From assembly GCF_024054565.1 (NCBI RefSeq), contig NZ_JAMXLR010000051.1, positions 124,001-188,000 on the forward strand: a stretch of 64,000 nucleotides of DNA, read 5' to 3'. Positions 37,401 to 47,547 of this stretch are shown here, piece after piece (within the stretch, counting starts at the first letter, position 1; every line of letters begins with the position of its first letter). The translations under genes and the position numbers were made by a program. Origin of the DNA: Aeoliella straminimaris (GTDB lineage: Bacteria > Planctomycetota > Planctomycetia > Pirellulales > Lacipirellulaceae). The notes below the pieces were generated by a model that worked only from the letters and a program-made list of their open reading frames with translations, was not told the DNA's origin and did no database searches.

Positions 37401-40400
37401 ATTCTCGATGGTACGCACACGGCCAATGCCGACGCCCGTAAATCGAATAAGCGGGCGATGAAGGAAACCACGCACATCGAGGTCCGTGGCGCCCAGCAGC
37501 ACAACCTGCGAAGCGTCGACGTGAAGATCGCCCGCGAGCAGTTCACTGTTTGCTGCGGCCCCAGTGGTTCGGGCAAGACGTCGCTGGCCATGGACACGAT
37601 CTACGCCGAAGGACAGCGGCGTTACGTCGAGAGCCTCAGCAGCTACGCCCGGCAGTTCGTCGGACAGATGCAGAAGCCGGCGCTCGAGCACATCGAAGGC
37701 CTGTCGCCCGCCATCGCCATCGAACAGCGCAGCACCGGCCACACCCCTCGCTCCACGGTGGGCACGGTCACGGAGATTTACGACTACTTCCGCGTGCTGC
37801 TGGCGCGGCTGGGTCAGCCCTACTGTCCCGACTGCGAAGTTCCGGTCGGCACGCAGACCACCGACGACATTGTCGACAAGATTCTCACCGAGCCCGAAGG
37901 TACGCGATTGTACCTGTTGGCGCCGGTCGATATCGAAGTGGGCGAGCAGTACGACAAGCTGTGGAAATCGCTCTCGGACCAGGGCTACCTCCGCGTGCGG
38001 ATCGACGGCCAGACCCACCCGCTGGACGACATTCCGGCCATGACCCGTCGCCGCAAGCACCAGGTGGAAGTGGTGATCGACCGCATCAGCGTCAAGCAGG
38101 AAGGCCGCGCGCGTTTGGCCGAAAGCGTCGAAAACGCGTTGTCCATCGGCAAGGGTGTAATGGGCGTGGCGTACGTCGACGAAAACGTGCCCGAACCCCG
38201 CTGGCAAACCAAGACCCACAGCCAGCACCTGGCGTGCGAGTCTTGCGGGCGCAGCTTCACGCGGCTCACGCCACACAACTTCTCGTTCAATAGTTCGCTC
38301 GGTTGGTGCGGAGCTTGCGAGGGTCTTGGCACGCAGGTGGGTGCAAACCCGGCCGCGCTGTTGCGCGACGACGAACTGACGCTCGAAAAGGGCGCCGTCC
38401 TGTTGTGGCCCGACCTGCGGACGTCGCTCGCCAAATCGATGCTCGAGGCGCTGCATCAACACACCGGCGTGCCTCTCGACGTGCCGTACAACAAGCTGTC
38501 GGCCAAGCACCGCAGAGTGCTGCTGTACGGTACCCACGACGACTGGATTGAGGTGCCCGGCGAAAAGAAGAAGCATTCGCTGCTTCGCTTCCAGTTCAAA
38601 GGTCTGTACCCCGCGCTCGAGGAAGCGTCGAAGCTGTCGGTGCGACTGCGAACAGCGCTCGAGCACCTGGTGGGCGAGATCGAATGCAGCGAGTGTGGCG
38701 GCAGCCGACTGCGGGACGATGCCTCGGCCGTGCGATTCCGCGATCAAACCATCGAAGAGATCAGCCGCACTCCACTCGGGGAGTTGGTCGATCAGGTGAA
38801 GAAGTGGAAGCTCACGGCACGCGAGAAAAAGGTGGCGGGCGAGTTGGTGAAGGAGATCACCAATCGGCTCACGTTCCTGGTGGACGTGGGCCTCGATTAC
38901 CTGACGCTGGGCCGCAGCGCGCCAACGCTCTCGGGCGGCGAATCGCAGCGCATCCGCTTGGCCAGTCAGGTCGGCAGCGGCCTGGTGGGCGTACTGTACG
39001 TGCTGGACGAGCCGACCATCGGCCTGCACCCCCGCGACAACACGCGACTGATCGCCGCGCTGCACAAACTGCGCGACCTGGGCAACACCCTGCTGGTGGT
39101 GGAACACGACCGCGAAGTGGTCGAGAGTGCCGACGCCCTGCTCGACTTCGGCCCCGCGGCCGGACGGTTGGGGGGCGAGATTGTCGCCCGTGGTACGCCG
39201 GCGCAGGTCGCGAAACGCCGCACCAGCGTGACGGGCCCGTATCTAAGCGGCAAGAAAAATATCCCCGTGCCGAGCAATCGCCGGATCGGCCCGGTGAAAG
39301 CAAACAATGGCAAGCGCAAGGCAAGCAAGAACGGCGACGGGGCCAACACCGCGACCGCAGCCTTTCCTCACTCCGCGCTAACCGTCGTCGGTGCCCGCCA
39401 CAACAACCTTAAAAACATCACGGTCGACATCCCGCTGGGCACCCTCACGGCCGTGACGGGTGTCTCGGGTAGCGGCAAGAGTTCGCTGGTAGAAGACGTG
39501 CTGTACGCCACGCTGGCGCGTTCGCTGCATCGGGCGAGCACCGTGCCGGGCGCGCACGACGACATCCGAGGCGTGGAGAAGATCAACAAGGTAATCCGTG
39601 TCGACCAGCAACCGCTGGGCAACACGCCGACCTCGAACCCGGCCACGTACACTGGCGTGTTCGACCTGATTCGTCAGCTGTTCGCACAGTTGCCAACCTC
39701 GAAACTCCGCGGCTATACCGCCCGGCAGTTCAGCTTCAACGTCGCTGGCGGTCGCTGCGATGCCTGCGAAGGAGCCGGCGAATACTGCGTCGAGATGCAC
39801 TTCCTGCCCGACGTGTGGATTACGTGCGAGACGTGCAATGGCAAGCGTTACAACCCCGACACCCTGTCGGTAAAGTACCGCGGCAAAACCATCGCCGACG
39901 TGCTGTCGATGAGTTGCCGCGAAGCACTCGATTTGTTTGAGAACATCCCCAAGATACGCCGCGTGCTGCAGACGCTGTGTGACGTGGGGCTCGACTACGT
40001 GACGCTGGGGCAAAGCGCGCCGACCCTCTCCGGCGGCGAGGCGCAGCGGGTGAAGCTGGCCGCCGAACTCGCCCGGCCTGATACGGGACAGACACTCTAC
40101 CTGCTGGACGAACCGACCACCGGCCTGCACTTCGACGACCTGGCGAAGCTGCTCGACGTGCTGCATCGTCTGGTCGATCTCGGCAACACGGTGCTGGTGA
40201 TCGAGCATAACCTGGACGTGATCAAGACAGCCGACTGGCTGATCGACATCGGCCCCGAGGCCGGACGCGAAGGCGGACATGTCGTCGGCTGCGGCACGCC
40301 CGAAATGCTCGTCGACCAGTTTGTCACAGCCAATGGAAACAAGAAGAAAAAGGTCAAGGCTGTCTCGCATACGGCCATCGCTTTGGCGCCGGTGTTGGCG

Positions 40401-41438
40401 GAAGGACCTTACCAGGAGCGGAAGATCCACGACCCGTTTGCCGCCGAAGCCGAGAAGGAAGGCGACGTCGATCTGGACCGCGTTGGCGAAGACACCAAGA
40501 TGCCGTGGGAAGTCGACGGTCGGCATTGGCACACCGTCGAGCGGGTGGCCCGTGATGGCGACGCCTGCCACTGGGATGGCGAAGTGCTGGAGCAGATCGA
40601 GCGGAAGATCCACGAACTGGGGGACTTTGCTCCCACGAACTGGAACCATCGCTCGGTGGTCGAGGTAACGGGCCACACCAAGAGCGATGGCTGGTTCTTC
40701 CACGCCATTACCGGCGAGAAATGGCTCGTAAAGCTCAAGTTCCGCACGGCCAAACGCACGTTCGACCGCGACAAACTGCTGAACGACCTGAGACTGCCGC
40801 CGCTGAACGACCTGGAAGACATCGAAGCCTACGGCAACGGCCCCCGCGTGAAATGCAAGAACCTGACCGGGCCGTGGCAGGAAGTGCAAATTGCCGCCCA
40901 TTCGCTCGACGAAATCGACAAGCCTGAATTCTGGCGGTTCCTCGAGCGGGCTATCGAGGGTTTCAAGCAGTTTGCCGAACGCAAAGAAAAGAACCCCGAA
41001 GACCTGATGCCGTGGAAAGTGCTCGGCCAAAAGTGGCACACCACCCGCAAGGGTTTCGCGCCGGGTAAGAAGGTTGCGTGGCCGGTGGAGATGCTCGAAG
41101 AGCTGTTCGAGACGCTACACGCCGTGACTCCCAAGGGGCAGTTCCTGTGGAATAACAAGGTGCTGGTCCACTTGATGGCCCCCGGCAGCAGCGACCCCTG
41201 GGCCACGGTGGTCACCAAGCGGGCCGAGAATGTCGAGCTGGTGCTCAACGGTCCCAAGGGCGCGTTCCAACTCGGTCGACTGACCGAACTGGCCGCCGAA
41301 CAGGTGCTGGACAACGACTCGGAGAATCGCGACCGCGTAAGGCTGTTCTTTACGTCCGCCGACGACCTGGAACGCGGCGACCTGGAAGGGTTCTTGCGCG
41401 AGCACCTGGACGCGGTGCAGAGTGCGGGCGTCAGCTAA
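34428..41438 (+). CDS. uvrA: Tandem double-length UvrA with a duplicated C-terminal module
   Basis: DNA damage-recognition ATPase of nucleotide excision repair, 2336 aa, more than twice the usual 940 aa. Copy 1 (about 10-985) and copy 2 (about 1010-1980) are each a complete UvrA with two ABC domains. Walker A motifs lie near 33, 683, 1044 and 1678, and LSGGE signatures near 524, 875, 1501 and 1867. Each copy keeps both CxxC-CxxC zinc sites. Copy 2 starts with GPSGSGKTS instead of GVSGSGKSS. After 1985 comes a novel tail of two related units, each opening M-P-W-x-V-x-G-x-x-W-H-T (2025 and 2194). The ATG at 34428 has AAGGA 7 nt upstream; another ATG lies 27 nt earlier. Double UvrA is known in chlamydiae and planctomycetes. 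Confidence 0.95.
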   Translation: MPASDIVIKGAREHNLRDVDVLLPRNKLICLTGVSGSGKSSLAFDTLYAEGQRRYVESLSTFARQFLGQMPKPDVDHLSGLSPSISISQKSSGNNPRSTVGTITEIYDFLRVLYARVGQGHCPKCDQPITAQTREQIIGQILMLPDKTKFAVLAPVVRQQKGEFRDLLEDLQKQGYVRARVDGNVVQLSEDQSLDRQMRHNIEVVVDRLVAGPNIRGRLGEAVDAALRLAGGNIIVSVEQEENAPKAKSTKRRRVGLREGDIALSSHFACTKCGLSFDQPTPQLFSFNSPQGMCLECDGLGEYYSFAPELLVPDPSKSFAQGAIELVGKWKDLGRWKRHIYKGVADTIERKWEIEEGTLLETPWNELSDELRNVWLWGTDDEHITYTWRAGKSSQKYGGEFEGIIADLLDKYRSSKSATQIKKLENYMRVLDCADCRGARLNPQARSVRLTTTAPRFADRPSLSLPDVCNLPVSDAAEFFLDLELEGAQALIATEVLKEVRGRLGFLTNVGLEYLSLNRTAPTLSGGESQRIRLAGQIGCGLVGVLYILDEPSIGLHPRDNDRLLDTLQQLRDMGNTVVVVEHDEDTMRAADHLVDFGPGPGVKGGYVVATGTADEISKKKDSVTGAFLSGKRTIEVPKSRRVTEVSEDSETATPTLCIVNARHNNLKGVDFEVPLGKFVCVTGVSGSGKSSLVSDILMEALRRDLMNGKGEPGAHDRIDGLDNLDKVISIDQSPIGRTPRSNPATYIKVFDEIRKLYASLPEAKRRGFKPGRFSFNVAGGRCEACDGNGANKLEMDFLADIWVTCPVCEGHRFNRETLSVQFKGKSISDVLEMDIQQALEHFDAVPPIADKLQTLHAVGLDYLKLGQPSPTLSGGEAQRVKLARELVKKSTGKTLYVLDEPTTGLHFADIELLLKVLHDFVNAGNTVLVVEHNLDVIKTADWLIDIGPEGGRDGGRVVVAGTPEEVADYAREKKGKSKELRSHTGEALIPILDGTHTANADARKSNKRAMKETTHIEVRGAQQHNLRSVDVKIAREQFTVCCGPSGSGKTSLAMDTIYAEGQRRYVESLSSYARQFVGQMQKPALEHIEGLSPAIAIEQRSTGHTPRSTVGTVTEIYDYFRVLLARLGQPYCPDCEVPVGTQTTDDIVDKILTEPEGTRLYLLAPVDIEVGEQYDKLWKSLSDQGYLRVRIDGQTHPLDDIPAMTRRRKHQVEVVIDRISVKQEGRARLAESVENALSIGKGVMGVAYVDENVPEPRWQTKTHSQHLACESCGRSFTRLTPHNFSFNSSLGWCGACEGLGTQVGANPAALLRDDELTLEKGAVLLWPDLRTSLAKSMLEALHQHTGVPLDVPYNKLSAKHRRVLLYGTHDDWIEVPGEKKKHSLLRFQFKGLYPALEEASKLSVRLRTALEHLVGEIECSECGGSRLRDDASAVRFRDQTIEEISRTPLGELVDQVKKWKLTAREKKVAGELVKEITNRLTFLVDVGLDYLTLGRSAPTLSGGESQRIRLASQVGSGLVGVLYVLDEPTIGLHPRDNTRLIAALHKLRDLGNTLLVVEHDREVVESADALLDFGPAAGRLGGEIVARGTPAQVAKRRTSVTGPYLSGKKNIPVPSNRRIGPVKANNGKRKASKNGDGANTATAAFPHSALTVVGARHNNLKNITVDIPLGTLTAVTGVSGSGKSSLVEDVLYATLARSLHRASTVPGAHDDIRGVEKINKVIRVDQQPLGNTPTSNPATYTGVFDLIRQLFAQLPTSKLRGYTARQFSFNVAGGRCDACEGAGEYCVEMHFLPDVWITCETCNGKRYNPDTLSVKYRGKTIADVLSMSCREALDLFENIPKIRRVLQTLCDVGLDYVTLGQSAPTLSGGEAQRVKLAAELARPDTGQTLYLLDEPTTGLHFDDLAKLLDVLHRLVDLGNTVLVIEHNLDVIKTADWLIDIGPEAGREGGHVVGCGTPEMLVDQFVTANGNKKKKVKAVSHTAIALAPVLAEGPYQERKIHDPFAAEAEKEGDVDLDRVGEDTKMPWEVDGRHWHTVERVARDGDACHWDGEVLEQIERKIHELGDFAPTNWNHRSVVEVTGHTKSDGWFFHAITGEKWLVKLKFRTAKRTFDRDKLLNDLRLPPLNDLEDIEAYGNGPRVKCKNLTGPWQEVQIAAHSLDEIDKPEFWRFLERAIEGFKQFAERKEKNPEDLMPWKVLGQKWHTTRKGFAPGKKVAWPVEMLEELFETLHAVTPKGQFLWNNKVLVHLMAPGSSDPWATVVTKRAENVELVLNGPKGAFQLGRLTELAAEQVLDNDSENRDRVRLFFTSADDLERGDLEGFLREHLDAVQSAGVS

Positions 41439-41451
41439 CTAACAATCACCG

Positions 41452-41471
41452 CCAACGACGGAGGTCGTTGG
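41452..41471 (+). terminator. Hairpin after uvrA
   Basis: CCAACGAC and GTCGTTGG form a perfect 8-bp stem with a GGAG loop in the 54-nt gap between uvrA and mtnA. Only a TT follows, so termination would be partial at best. The loop GGAG could also mimic a ribosome site. Confidence 0.4.
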
Positions 41472-41492
41472 TTCACAGCATCAATCAATCCT

Positions 41493-42518
<1,026 letters not shown>

Positions 42519-42607
42519 GAAAAGGCGAGGAGTCCTCCAATATCTCCGCACGGCCGTCGAATACGTAGACAACCGGGGGTACTAACAATTCTCAAGGGGA
42601 GGGACTG

Positions 42608-42835
42608 GTGTTCGAAATCGCTGGTGGTTTTGGCTGTGTTGCTGTATTTGTCGTCCTGGGCTTTGCCACCCAGGTGTTCTGGCTCTGGATGTTGGTGGAG
42701 TGCCTGACGAAGGAACCGTCCGAAGGCACCGACAAGATCATTTGGGGGTTGGTGATCTTCTTTGGCAACCTGCCGGGGGCGCTACTTTACTTTCTGATAC
42801 GCAGAAACGAGCGGATCGATCGGTATGGCGAATAG
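42608..42835 (+). CDS. Small PLDc_N-type membrane protein
   Basis: Protein of 75 aa with two helices (about 5-30 and 42-62) separated by a short polar stretch, ECLTKEPSEGTDKIIWG, and ending in RRNERIDRYGE. This layout (W-x-L-x-x-x-x then K-x-x-W-G-L-V-I-x-x-G-N-L-P-G-A-L-L-Y) is that of the phospholipase D-nuclease N-terminal domain, which occurs alone in many small proteins. The GTG start at 42608 has a purine-rich GGGGAGGG site about 6 nt upstream. Function unknown. Confidence 0.75.
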   Translation: MFEIAGGFGCVAVFVVLGFATQVFWLWMLVECLTKEPSEGTDKIIWGLVIFFGNLPGALLYFLIRRNERIDRYGE

Positions 42836-42920
42836 CGATCCGCGCGTTACAATTCGGCTGGCTGGTCGGGGGGCCCGCCAGCCGTAAATTTGTACCGCGC
42901 AACCTTGAAGGATCGCCGCC

Positions 42921-44606
42921 ATGCCGATGACCGTCCCCTCGCACCATCACTCGGGTGATTCCTCTCCCTCCATTGGAGAGTACCTGATCAAACGTCTGCA
43001 GGATTACGGCATCGGCGATGTGTTTGGCATCCCGGGCGACTACGTGCTGTCGTTCTATGCGCTGCTCGAAGAGAGTCCGATCAATGCCATCGGTTGCACC
43101 CGCGAGGACTGCGCCGGCTTCGCCGCGGACGCCTACGCCCGGGTAAAAGGAATGGGCGCCCTATGCGTCACCTACTGCGTTGGCGGCCTGAGCGTCTGCA
43201 ACTCCATCGCCGGTGCGTACGCCGAGAAGTCGCCCGTGGTGATGATCACCGGCTCGCCTGGACTTCGCGAGCGGGTGCACAATCCGCTGCTGCACCACAT
43301 GGTGCGCAACTTCCACACGCAATACGACGTATTCGAGAAGCTGTGCATCGCCGGCACGGAACTGAACGATCCCAACTCGGCGTTTCGCGAGATCGATCGG
43401 GTGCTGGCGGCGTGCAAGCGGTACAGCCGGCCGGTTTACCTGGAGATTCCCCGCGACATGGTGCATGTCCGCCCCGCGACTGCCCCGCCCTACGAGAACC
43501 CCACGCCCGCCAGCGATCAACGGGCACTCGCCGAAGCGGTGGAAGAAGCCGCCCGGCGAATTGAAAACGCTCGCCAACCGGTGCTGCTGTTGGGCGTGGA
43601 GATCCATCGCTTTGGGCTGCAAGATCAGGTGCTAAAGCTGGCCGAAGCTGCGGGTATTCCGATGGCCGCCACGATGCTGGGCAAAGGCGTCGTCGGCGAG
43701 ACGCATCCCCAGTACATGGGGCTATACGAAGGCGCGCTGGGCGAGCCCGATGTCACCCGCTATGTCGAGGAGAGCGACTGCGTCGTGATGCTGGGTACCT
43801 TTATGACCGACATCAACCTCGGCATCTACACCGCCGAGCTCGACATGAGCGACTGCATCTACGCCACGAGCGAAGAGCTGCGGATTCGCCACCATCATTA
43901 TCACGACGTCCGGCTCGAAGATTTTCTCGCCGGACTGGTGGCTCGCAAGCCAACACCCAAGCAGTCCCTGCCTCCGGCGCCGACCGATTGGAACAAGGAG
44001 CCATTCACGCTCGCGCCGGAGCAGAAGATCACCATCACGCGGATGATTGACCGCTTGGACGAACAGCTGGTCGACGACACGATCGTGATTGCCGACATCG
44101 GCGACTCGCTATTCTCGTCGACCGAGCTGACCACCCGTGGTCGCACCGAGTTCATCAGCCCCGCCTACTACACGTCGATGGGCTTCGCGGTACCCGCCAC
44201 CCTGGGAGCTTCGACCGCGGCGCCAAAATCGCGCGTGGTGGCCATCGTGGGCGATGGCGCGTTCCAGATGACCGGCATGGAGCTCTCCAACCTGGTGGCC
44301 CGCAAGGTGCCGGCGATTGTCATCATTCTGAACAACAGGGGCTACGGCACCGAGCGTCTGCTGCACCCCGGCGAGTACAAGTTCAACGACATCCATTCCT
44401 GGAAGTATCACGAATTGCCCAAGGTGCTGGGCGGGGGCACCGGCTACGAAATCCACACCGAAGGCGAGTTTGACAAGGCGCTCAACGACGCGTGGGAAGA
44501 TCTTTCGGGCCCGAGCATTCTGCATGTTCACTTGGGCGCTACCGATTCAAGCCGAGCACTGGACCGCTTGGGAGAGAAGCTGCAGGAAGCAGTGGTGGGT
44601 GAGTAA
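42921..44606 (+). CDS. ThDP-dependent 2-keto acid decarboxylase (pyruvate/indolepyruvate type)
   Basis: Enzyme of 561 aa that decarboxylates 2-keto acids to aldehydes. The N-terminal PYR domain has E62 in TREDCAGFAADAYAR, the cofactor-activating Glu, and the consecutive H125-H126 diagnostic of pyruvate and indolepyruvate decarboxylases rather than acetolactate synthases. A central domain follows, then the PP domain with the ThDP site GDGAFQMTGMELSN ending in ILNNRGYGTE. Which keto acid is used cannot be read off. mtnA is 400 nt upstream, so keto-methylthiobutyrate from methionine salvage is one speculative substrate. Confidence 0.88.
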   Translation: MPMTVPSHHHSGDSSPSIGEYLIKRLQDYGIGDVFGIPGDYVLSFYALLEESPINAIGCTREDCAGFAADAYARVKGMGALCVTYCVGGLSVCNSIAGAYAEKSPVVMITGSPGLRERVHNPLLHHMVRNFHTQYDVFEKLCIAGTELNDPNSAFREIDRVLAACKRYSRPVYLEIPRDMVHVRPATAPPYENPTPASDQRALAEAVEEAARRIENARQPVLLLGVEIHRFGLQDQVLKLAEAAGIPMAATMLGKGVVGETHPQYMGLYEGALGEPDVTRYVEESDCVVMLGTFMTDINLGIYTAELDMSDCIYATSEELRIRHHHYHDVRLEDFLAGLVARKPTPKQSLPPAPTDWNKEPFTLAPEQKITITRMIDRLDEQLVDDTIVIADIGDSLFSSTELTTRGRTEFISPAYYTSMGFAVPATLGASTAAPKSRVVAIVGDGAFQMTGMELSNLVARKVPAIVIILNNRGYGTERLLHPGEYKFNDIHSWKYHELPKVLGGGTGYEIHTEGEFDKALNDAWEDLSGPSILHVHLGATDSSRALDRLGEKLQEAVVGE

Positions 44607-44637
44607 GCCCGCTCCAGAGTTTCTACTGTCCGACCAG

Positions 44638-46275
44638 TCAGCTCACCGCCGCCCACCGCTGTCGACGACATAGCGTGCCGCCGAGCACCAGCGTCCCCAG
44701 CACCATGACTGTCAGCCCTGGTGGTTCGGGAATGTTGCGGGCAGGTACCAGTTGCGAGCCCCAGAACGTCTCGAAGGCGGCGAAACCACCATTGGAGTAT
44801 CCACTGGCCTGCGAATTGAGGTCGGGAATCTTCACCCTGGGGTTACCCACGTAGTCGGCAATGCCAGGAAACGGCAGTGGGTCGAAGTCTCGCAACAACA
44901 TGGTTTGCACGCCCGAGGGGGACAGGTGCCAGAAAGCCATGTTGTTGTTGGCATTGACCTCTCCCAAGCCGCCGTCTTCAAGGATTGCTGAAAAGAAGAT
45001 GTCGCCTTGGTCAGTGATATCCATGTTGGAAAAGGTGAATCCGATGGGGAACGTGCCGTAGTTGGCCGCGGCAAATCCGTCCGCTAACTGCCCTTCGCGA
45101 ACCACCAACTGCGCGCCCGATGAGTCGATCTTCACCAAAGCATCGTTGTTGTCGTCATTTACGCCGGCGCCTTGCAGCCGCGTAGCGACCAACGCGTCGC
45201 CCATATTGTTGACCTGAAAGCTCCCCCCTTGGGCCGTGACGCCAGCCGGCAGACCTTGGATGAGAGTTGCCGAGTTCAACACGGGAGTGAGAACGTCGGA
45301 TTCGGATAGCTTGTACAGCGAATAGTCGCTGCTGCCGTTGAGCGATGCGTTGAAAAACAGATCGTCTTGGTCCGTCAATTGAAATTCAAGGATGTTGGTA
45401 AGTGTCGAACGACTAAACCGCTGCCCCTGACGGAGAACAACTTTCGATCCTTCGTCGGTGTGCTTGACCAGTGCGAAATCGTTCGAGTCGTTGACCGCAG
45501 GCCCGGTGATATCGACCGGGATGAGCGCATTCCCATTGGCGTTTACCTGCGCCGAGTAGTAAGCGTTCGCTCGCGTAAGCGACTCGCCCGTGGCCAAGCC
45601 CGCCGGCGTGTCGCCGGAGCGGCTGATCTCGGTCAGCGGCTCCCCCACCTCCCCCTGCAAGACAACATCGTAGAGAAAGTTGTCCGTCGCATCGTCCCGG
45701 ACCCAGGCGTTCACCAGGAACGGACCACCTCGACTGGCATTGAGCAGATAGATCTCGTCGATGCGAGATCCAGCCGGCAACCCTTGGTAGTCACTTCCGG
45801 AGGTGATCACTGTTTCGAGTCCGCCAGCGAACGTTTCGCGGAAGACACCTTGCCCCTCTGTTCCCTGATGTTCGACATCGGCCTTGAAGTAGGTTGCCCC
45901 GCCATCGGTGACGAACAACTGCTCGTATCTGGGATCGATTCGCATGTTGGGGTCGTTTGGCAAAGCCCCTTCGATAGCCACCAATCGCGTCTGGCCCGTC
46001 GTGGTGTTTGTCCAAACGCCATCGCCAGCGCTGCTTCCGACGTTGAAAGCAAAGTCGCCTCGGCTATTGGTCACCACGACACGCGCCGGCGAAAAATAGG
46101 TCTCGCCCACCGGCAGTCCCACCGCCTGCTGACCCCGATGGTGCAGCACGGTAAAGTCGCCTTGTTCGATCAAGCTCTGTACTGGCGGGGCCGCCCATGA
46201 TGGCAGGGCAGCCGCTACCAGTGTCGCATGCAAAAGTACCGCGACAAAACAACGTGCCAAAGGTGTCGTGCTCAC
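44638..46275 (-). CDS. PEP-CTERM exported beta-rich protein
   Basis: Protein of 545 aa with a signal peptide (about 1-28). The body is built of repeated units with G-x-x-V-W or G-x-F-F patterns and phrases such as VIEGALPNDP, EGQLADGFAA and REGQ, resembling the repeat proteins often carried by PEP-CTERM precursors. The C-terminus has NIPEPPG, a hydrophobic helix and RRQRW, the sorting signal for exosortase. It should be anchored and processed at the cell surface. The GTG start at 46275 has only a weak AGGCGA site. No exosortase gene is present in the window. Confidence 0.85.
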   Translation of the reverse strand: MSTTPLARCFVAVLLHATLVAAALPSWAAPPVQSLIEQGDFTVLHHRGQQAVGLPVGETYFSPARVVVTNSRGDFAFNVGSSAGDGVWTNTTTGQTRLVAIEGALPNDPNMRIDPRYEQLFVTDGGATYFKADVEHQGTEGQGVFRETFAGGLETVITSGSDYQGLPAGSRIDEIYLLNASRGGPFLVNAWVRDDATDNFLYDVVLQGEVGEPLTEISRSGDTPAGLATGESLTRANAYYSAQVNANGNALIPVDITGPAVNDSNDFALVKHTDEGSKVVLRQGQRFSRSTLTNILEFQLTDQDDLFFNASLNGSSDYSLYKLSESDVLTPVLNSATLIQGLPAGVTAQGGSFQVNNMGDALVATRLQGAGVNDDNNDALVKIDSSGAQLVVREGQLADGFAAANYGTFPIGFTFSNMDITDQGDIFFSAILEDGGLGEVNANNNMAFWHLSPSGVQTMLLRDFDPLPFPGIADYVGNPRVKIPDLNSQASGYSNGGFAAFETFWGSQLVPARNIPEPPGLTVMVLGTLVLGGTLCRRQRWAAVS

Positions 46276-46629
46276 GAGATCGCCTATTCATTGGATGCAG
46301 CATGATGGATCGCAGACGTAGACTATAGGGAGCCACCGCAGGTAATGTCAAACATCCAGGCCGCGGACACGAGATCGGTGATCGCGGCACGCACTATTCA
46401 CTTCGCGATGCAAGTGAATGGGAATACGAAGAGCATTGGCTCCCACTAGCGCTTCATGCGCGGGACTCGATCCACCATGCAAACGGCAGGAACACTGACT
46501 TCGATGTCTCCATTCAATACCTCCCCGCAAGACGGTCTCTGCTGTCATGCGTGCCAGCGGAGTCGGCAATTTCGGCACAGCCGATCGATCCCGCGTTGGT
46601 AGTGGCAAGCCGCCGAAACCCGCATCACT

Positions 46630-46647
46630 TCGTGAACAATTTCACAA
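46630..46647. promoter_or_regulatory. Crp/Fnr- or Rex-type operator, distal
   Basis: An 18-bp near-palindrome, CGTGA-N6-TCACA with flanking A. It matches the Rex consensus TTGTGAA-N4-TTCACAA at 13 of 14 fixed positions and the Crp core at all but one. Its centre is 80 bp from the second site, close to 7.6 helical turns. Confidence 0.6.
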
Positions 46648-46709
46648 TCTCGATGGCGGCCCTGCAAAGCCCGTAAACTCCCCCCGTTCTGGGAACTTGC
46701 GCTGCGACT

Positions 46710-46727
46710 CTGTGAAAAAGTTCACAA
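46710..46727. promoter_or_regulatory. Crp/Fnr- or Rex-type operator, proximal
   Basis: TGTGA-AAAAGT-TCACA, a perfect Crp-core palindrome that also fits the Rex consensus at 13 of 14 fixed positions. It is centred about 74 bp upstream of the start predicted from the promoter at 46758-46786, near the spacing used by class I Crp activation. Confidence 0.65.
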
Positions 46728-46757
46728 TGAATCCGGGGCTTTTTGGCCGGAATTCTT

Positions 46758-46786
46758 TTGGTGACCACCAGGGCCATCGGTATACT
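46758..46786 (+). promoter_or_regulatory. Candidate sigma-70 promoter for the CBS gene
   Basis: TTGGTG (46758-46763) and TATACT (46781-46786) with 17-nt spacing. It predicts transcription from about 46793 and a leader of about 195 nt. Confidence 0.5.
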
Positions 46787-46988
46787 TTCGTTGGCCAGCG
46801 AGGCAAGACCTGATCTCTTAAATTCTCATCCCCACGCACCGCTTCGTCTGCCCCACTCATCCCTGCGTAGTTGGTTGCAACGGAATCATCCCGCTGGCCC
46901 ACACGGTTGCACAACAACCTACGAACCTTCGTACCACGAGCTTCGTAGAACAAAGTAGCCGCCTTTCCTTTTTCCAGGAGGTACAAGT

Positions 46989-47462
46989 ATGACGATGGTT
47001 GCCGAAGACATCATGGTTACCCGGCTCGTAACCCTCAGCCCGCACGTCGACGTGCTCGACGCAGTCCGGCTCTTGCTCAAGAATCGGATTTCGGGGGCAC
47101 CGGTAGTGGATGCCGACGGCAAGTACCTGGGAGTGTTTAGCGAGAAGTGTGCGATGCAGGTCATCCTGGACGCCGCGTACGACTCGCTGCCCACCAATCA
47201 CGTGGGCGCCTTCATGGACACCCAGGCGCGAACCATTCGCCCCGACACCGATCTGCTGTCGATTGCGCAGGTGTTCCTGCTCACCAACTTCCGCCGGCTG
47301 GCGGTCGTGGATGAGGACGGTACACTGCTCGGCCAGATTAGCCGTCGCGATGTGATGGCGGCCGGCATGAAACTCATCGATGAGAGTTACGTCGAAAAGC
47401 ACGAGTCGTCGCTCCTGTATTTGAGCGCCATTCACGAGCGCAACTCGGCTCCGCTAGCGTAA
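46989..47462 (+). CDS. Paired CBS-domain protein
   Basis: Protein of 157 aa made almost only of a CBS pair. CBS1 (about 3-65) has DIMVTRLVTLSPHVDVLDAV and ISGAPVVDADGKYLGVFSE; CBS2 (about 73-130) has MDTQARTIRPDTDLLSIAQV and RRLAVVDEDGTLLGQISRRD. Such modules bind AMP, ATP, S-adenosylmethionine or NAD(H) and act as energy or redox sensors on partner proteins. AGGAGG lies 7 nt before the ATG. Twin Crp/Rex-like operators and a promoter lie upstream, and a strong terminator follows, so this is a single regulated transcript. Confidence 0.9.
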   Translation: MTMVAEDIMVTRLVTLSPHVDVLDAVRLLLKNRISGAPVVDADGKYLGVFSEKCAMQVILDAAYDSLPTNHVGAFMDTQARTIRPDTDLLSIAQVFLLTNFRRLAVVDEDGTLLGQISRRDVMAAGMKLIDESYVEKHESSLLYLSAIHERNSAPLA

Positions 47463-47488
47463 GCGACGCCAGCAATATAGCAACACAA

Positions 47489-47528
47489 GCCCGGTCGTCT
47501 GCCAAGTTGGACGGCCGGGCTTTTTTTG
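47489..47528 (+). terminator. Rho-independent terminator of the CBS gene
   Basis: A 12-bp stem (47489-47500 with 47511-47522, one G:T pair), 10-nt loop, then a run of seven T. It lies 27 nt after the stop codon and between convergent genes. Confidence 0.93.
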
Positions 47529-47547
47529 TAGGCCTGGGCCGAGTTCT

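Larger units (their letters stand above)
46276..46988. other. Long regulatory region before the CBS-domain gene
   Basis: About 710 nt without a convincing gene. It holds two near-identical operators at 46630-46647 and 46710-46727, a promoter at 46758-46786, and then a leader of about 195 nt with a small inverted repeat CTACGAA/TTCGTAG (46919-46948). Confidence 0.6.

Noticed and set aside
36315..39107. A 930-codon open frame antisense to uvrA
   Set aside because: It is the complement of strongly conserved UvrA coding sequence; its composition (His, Val, Leu, Arg runs) is that of a GC-rich shadow frame.
41439..41492. S-box or other SAM riboswitch before mtnA
   Set aside because: Only 54 nt lie between uvrA and mtnA, too short for a SAM riboswitch; only a simple hairpin is present.
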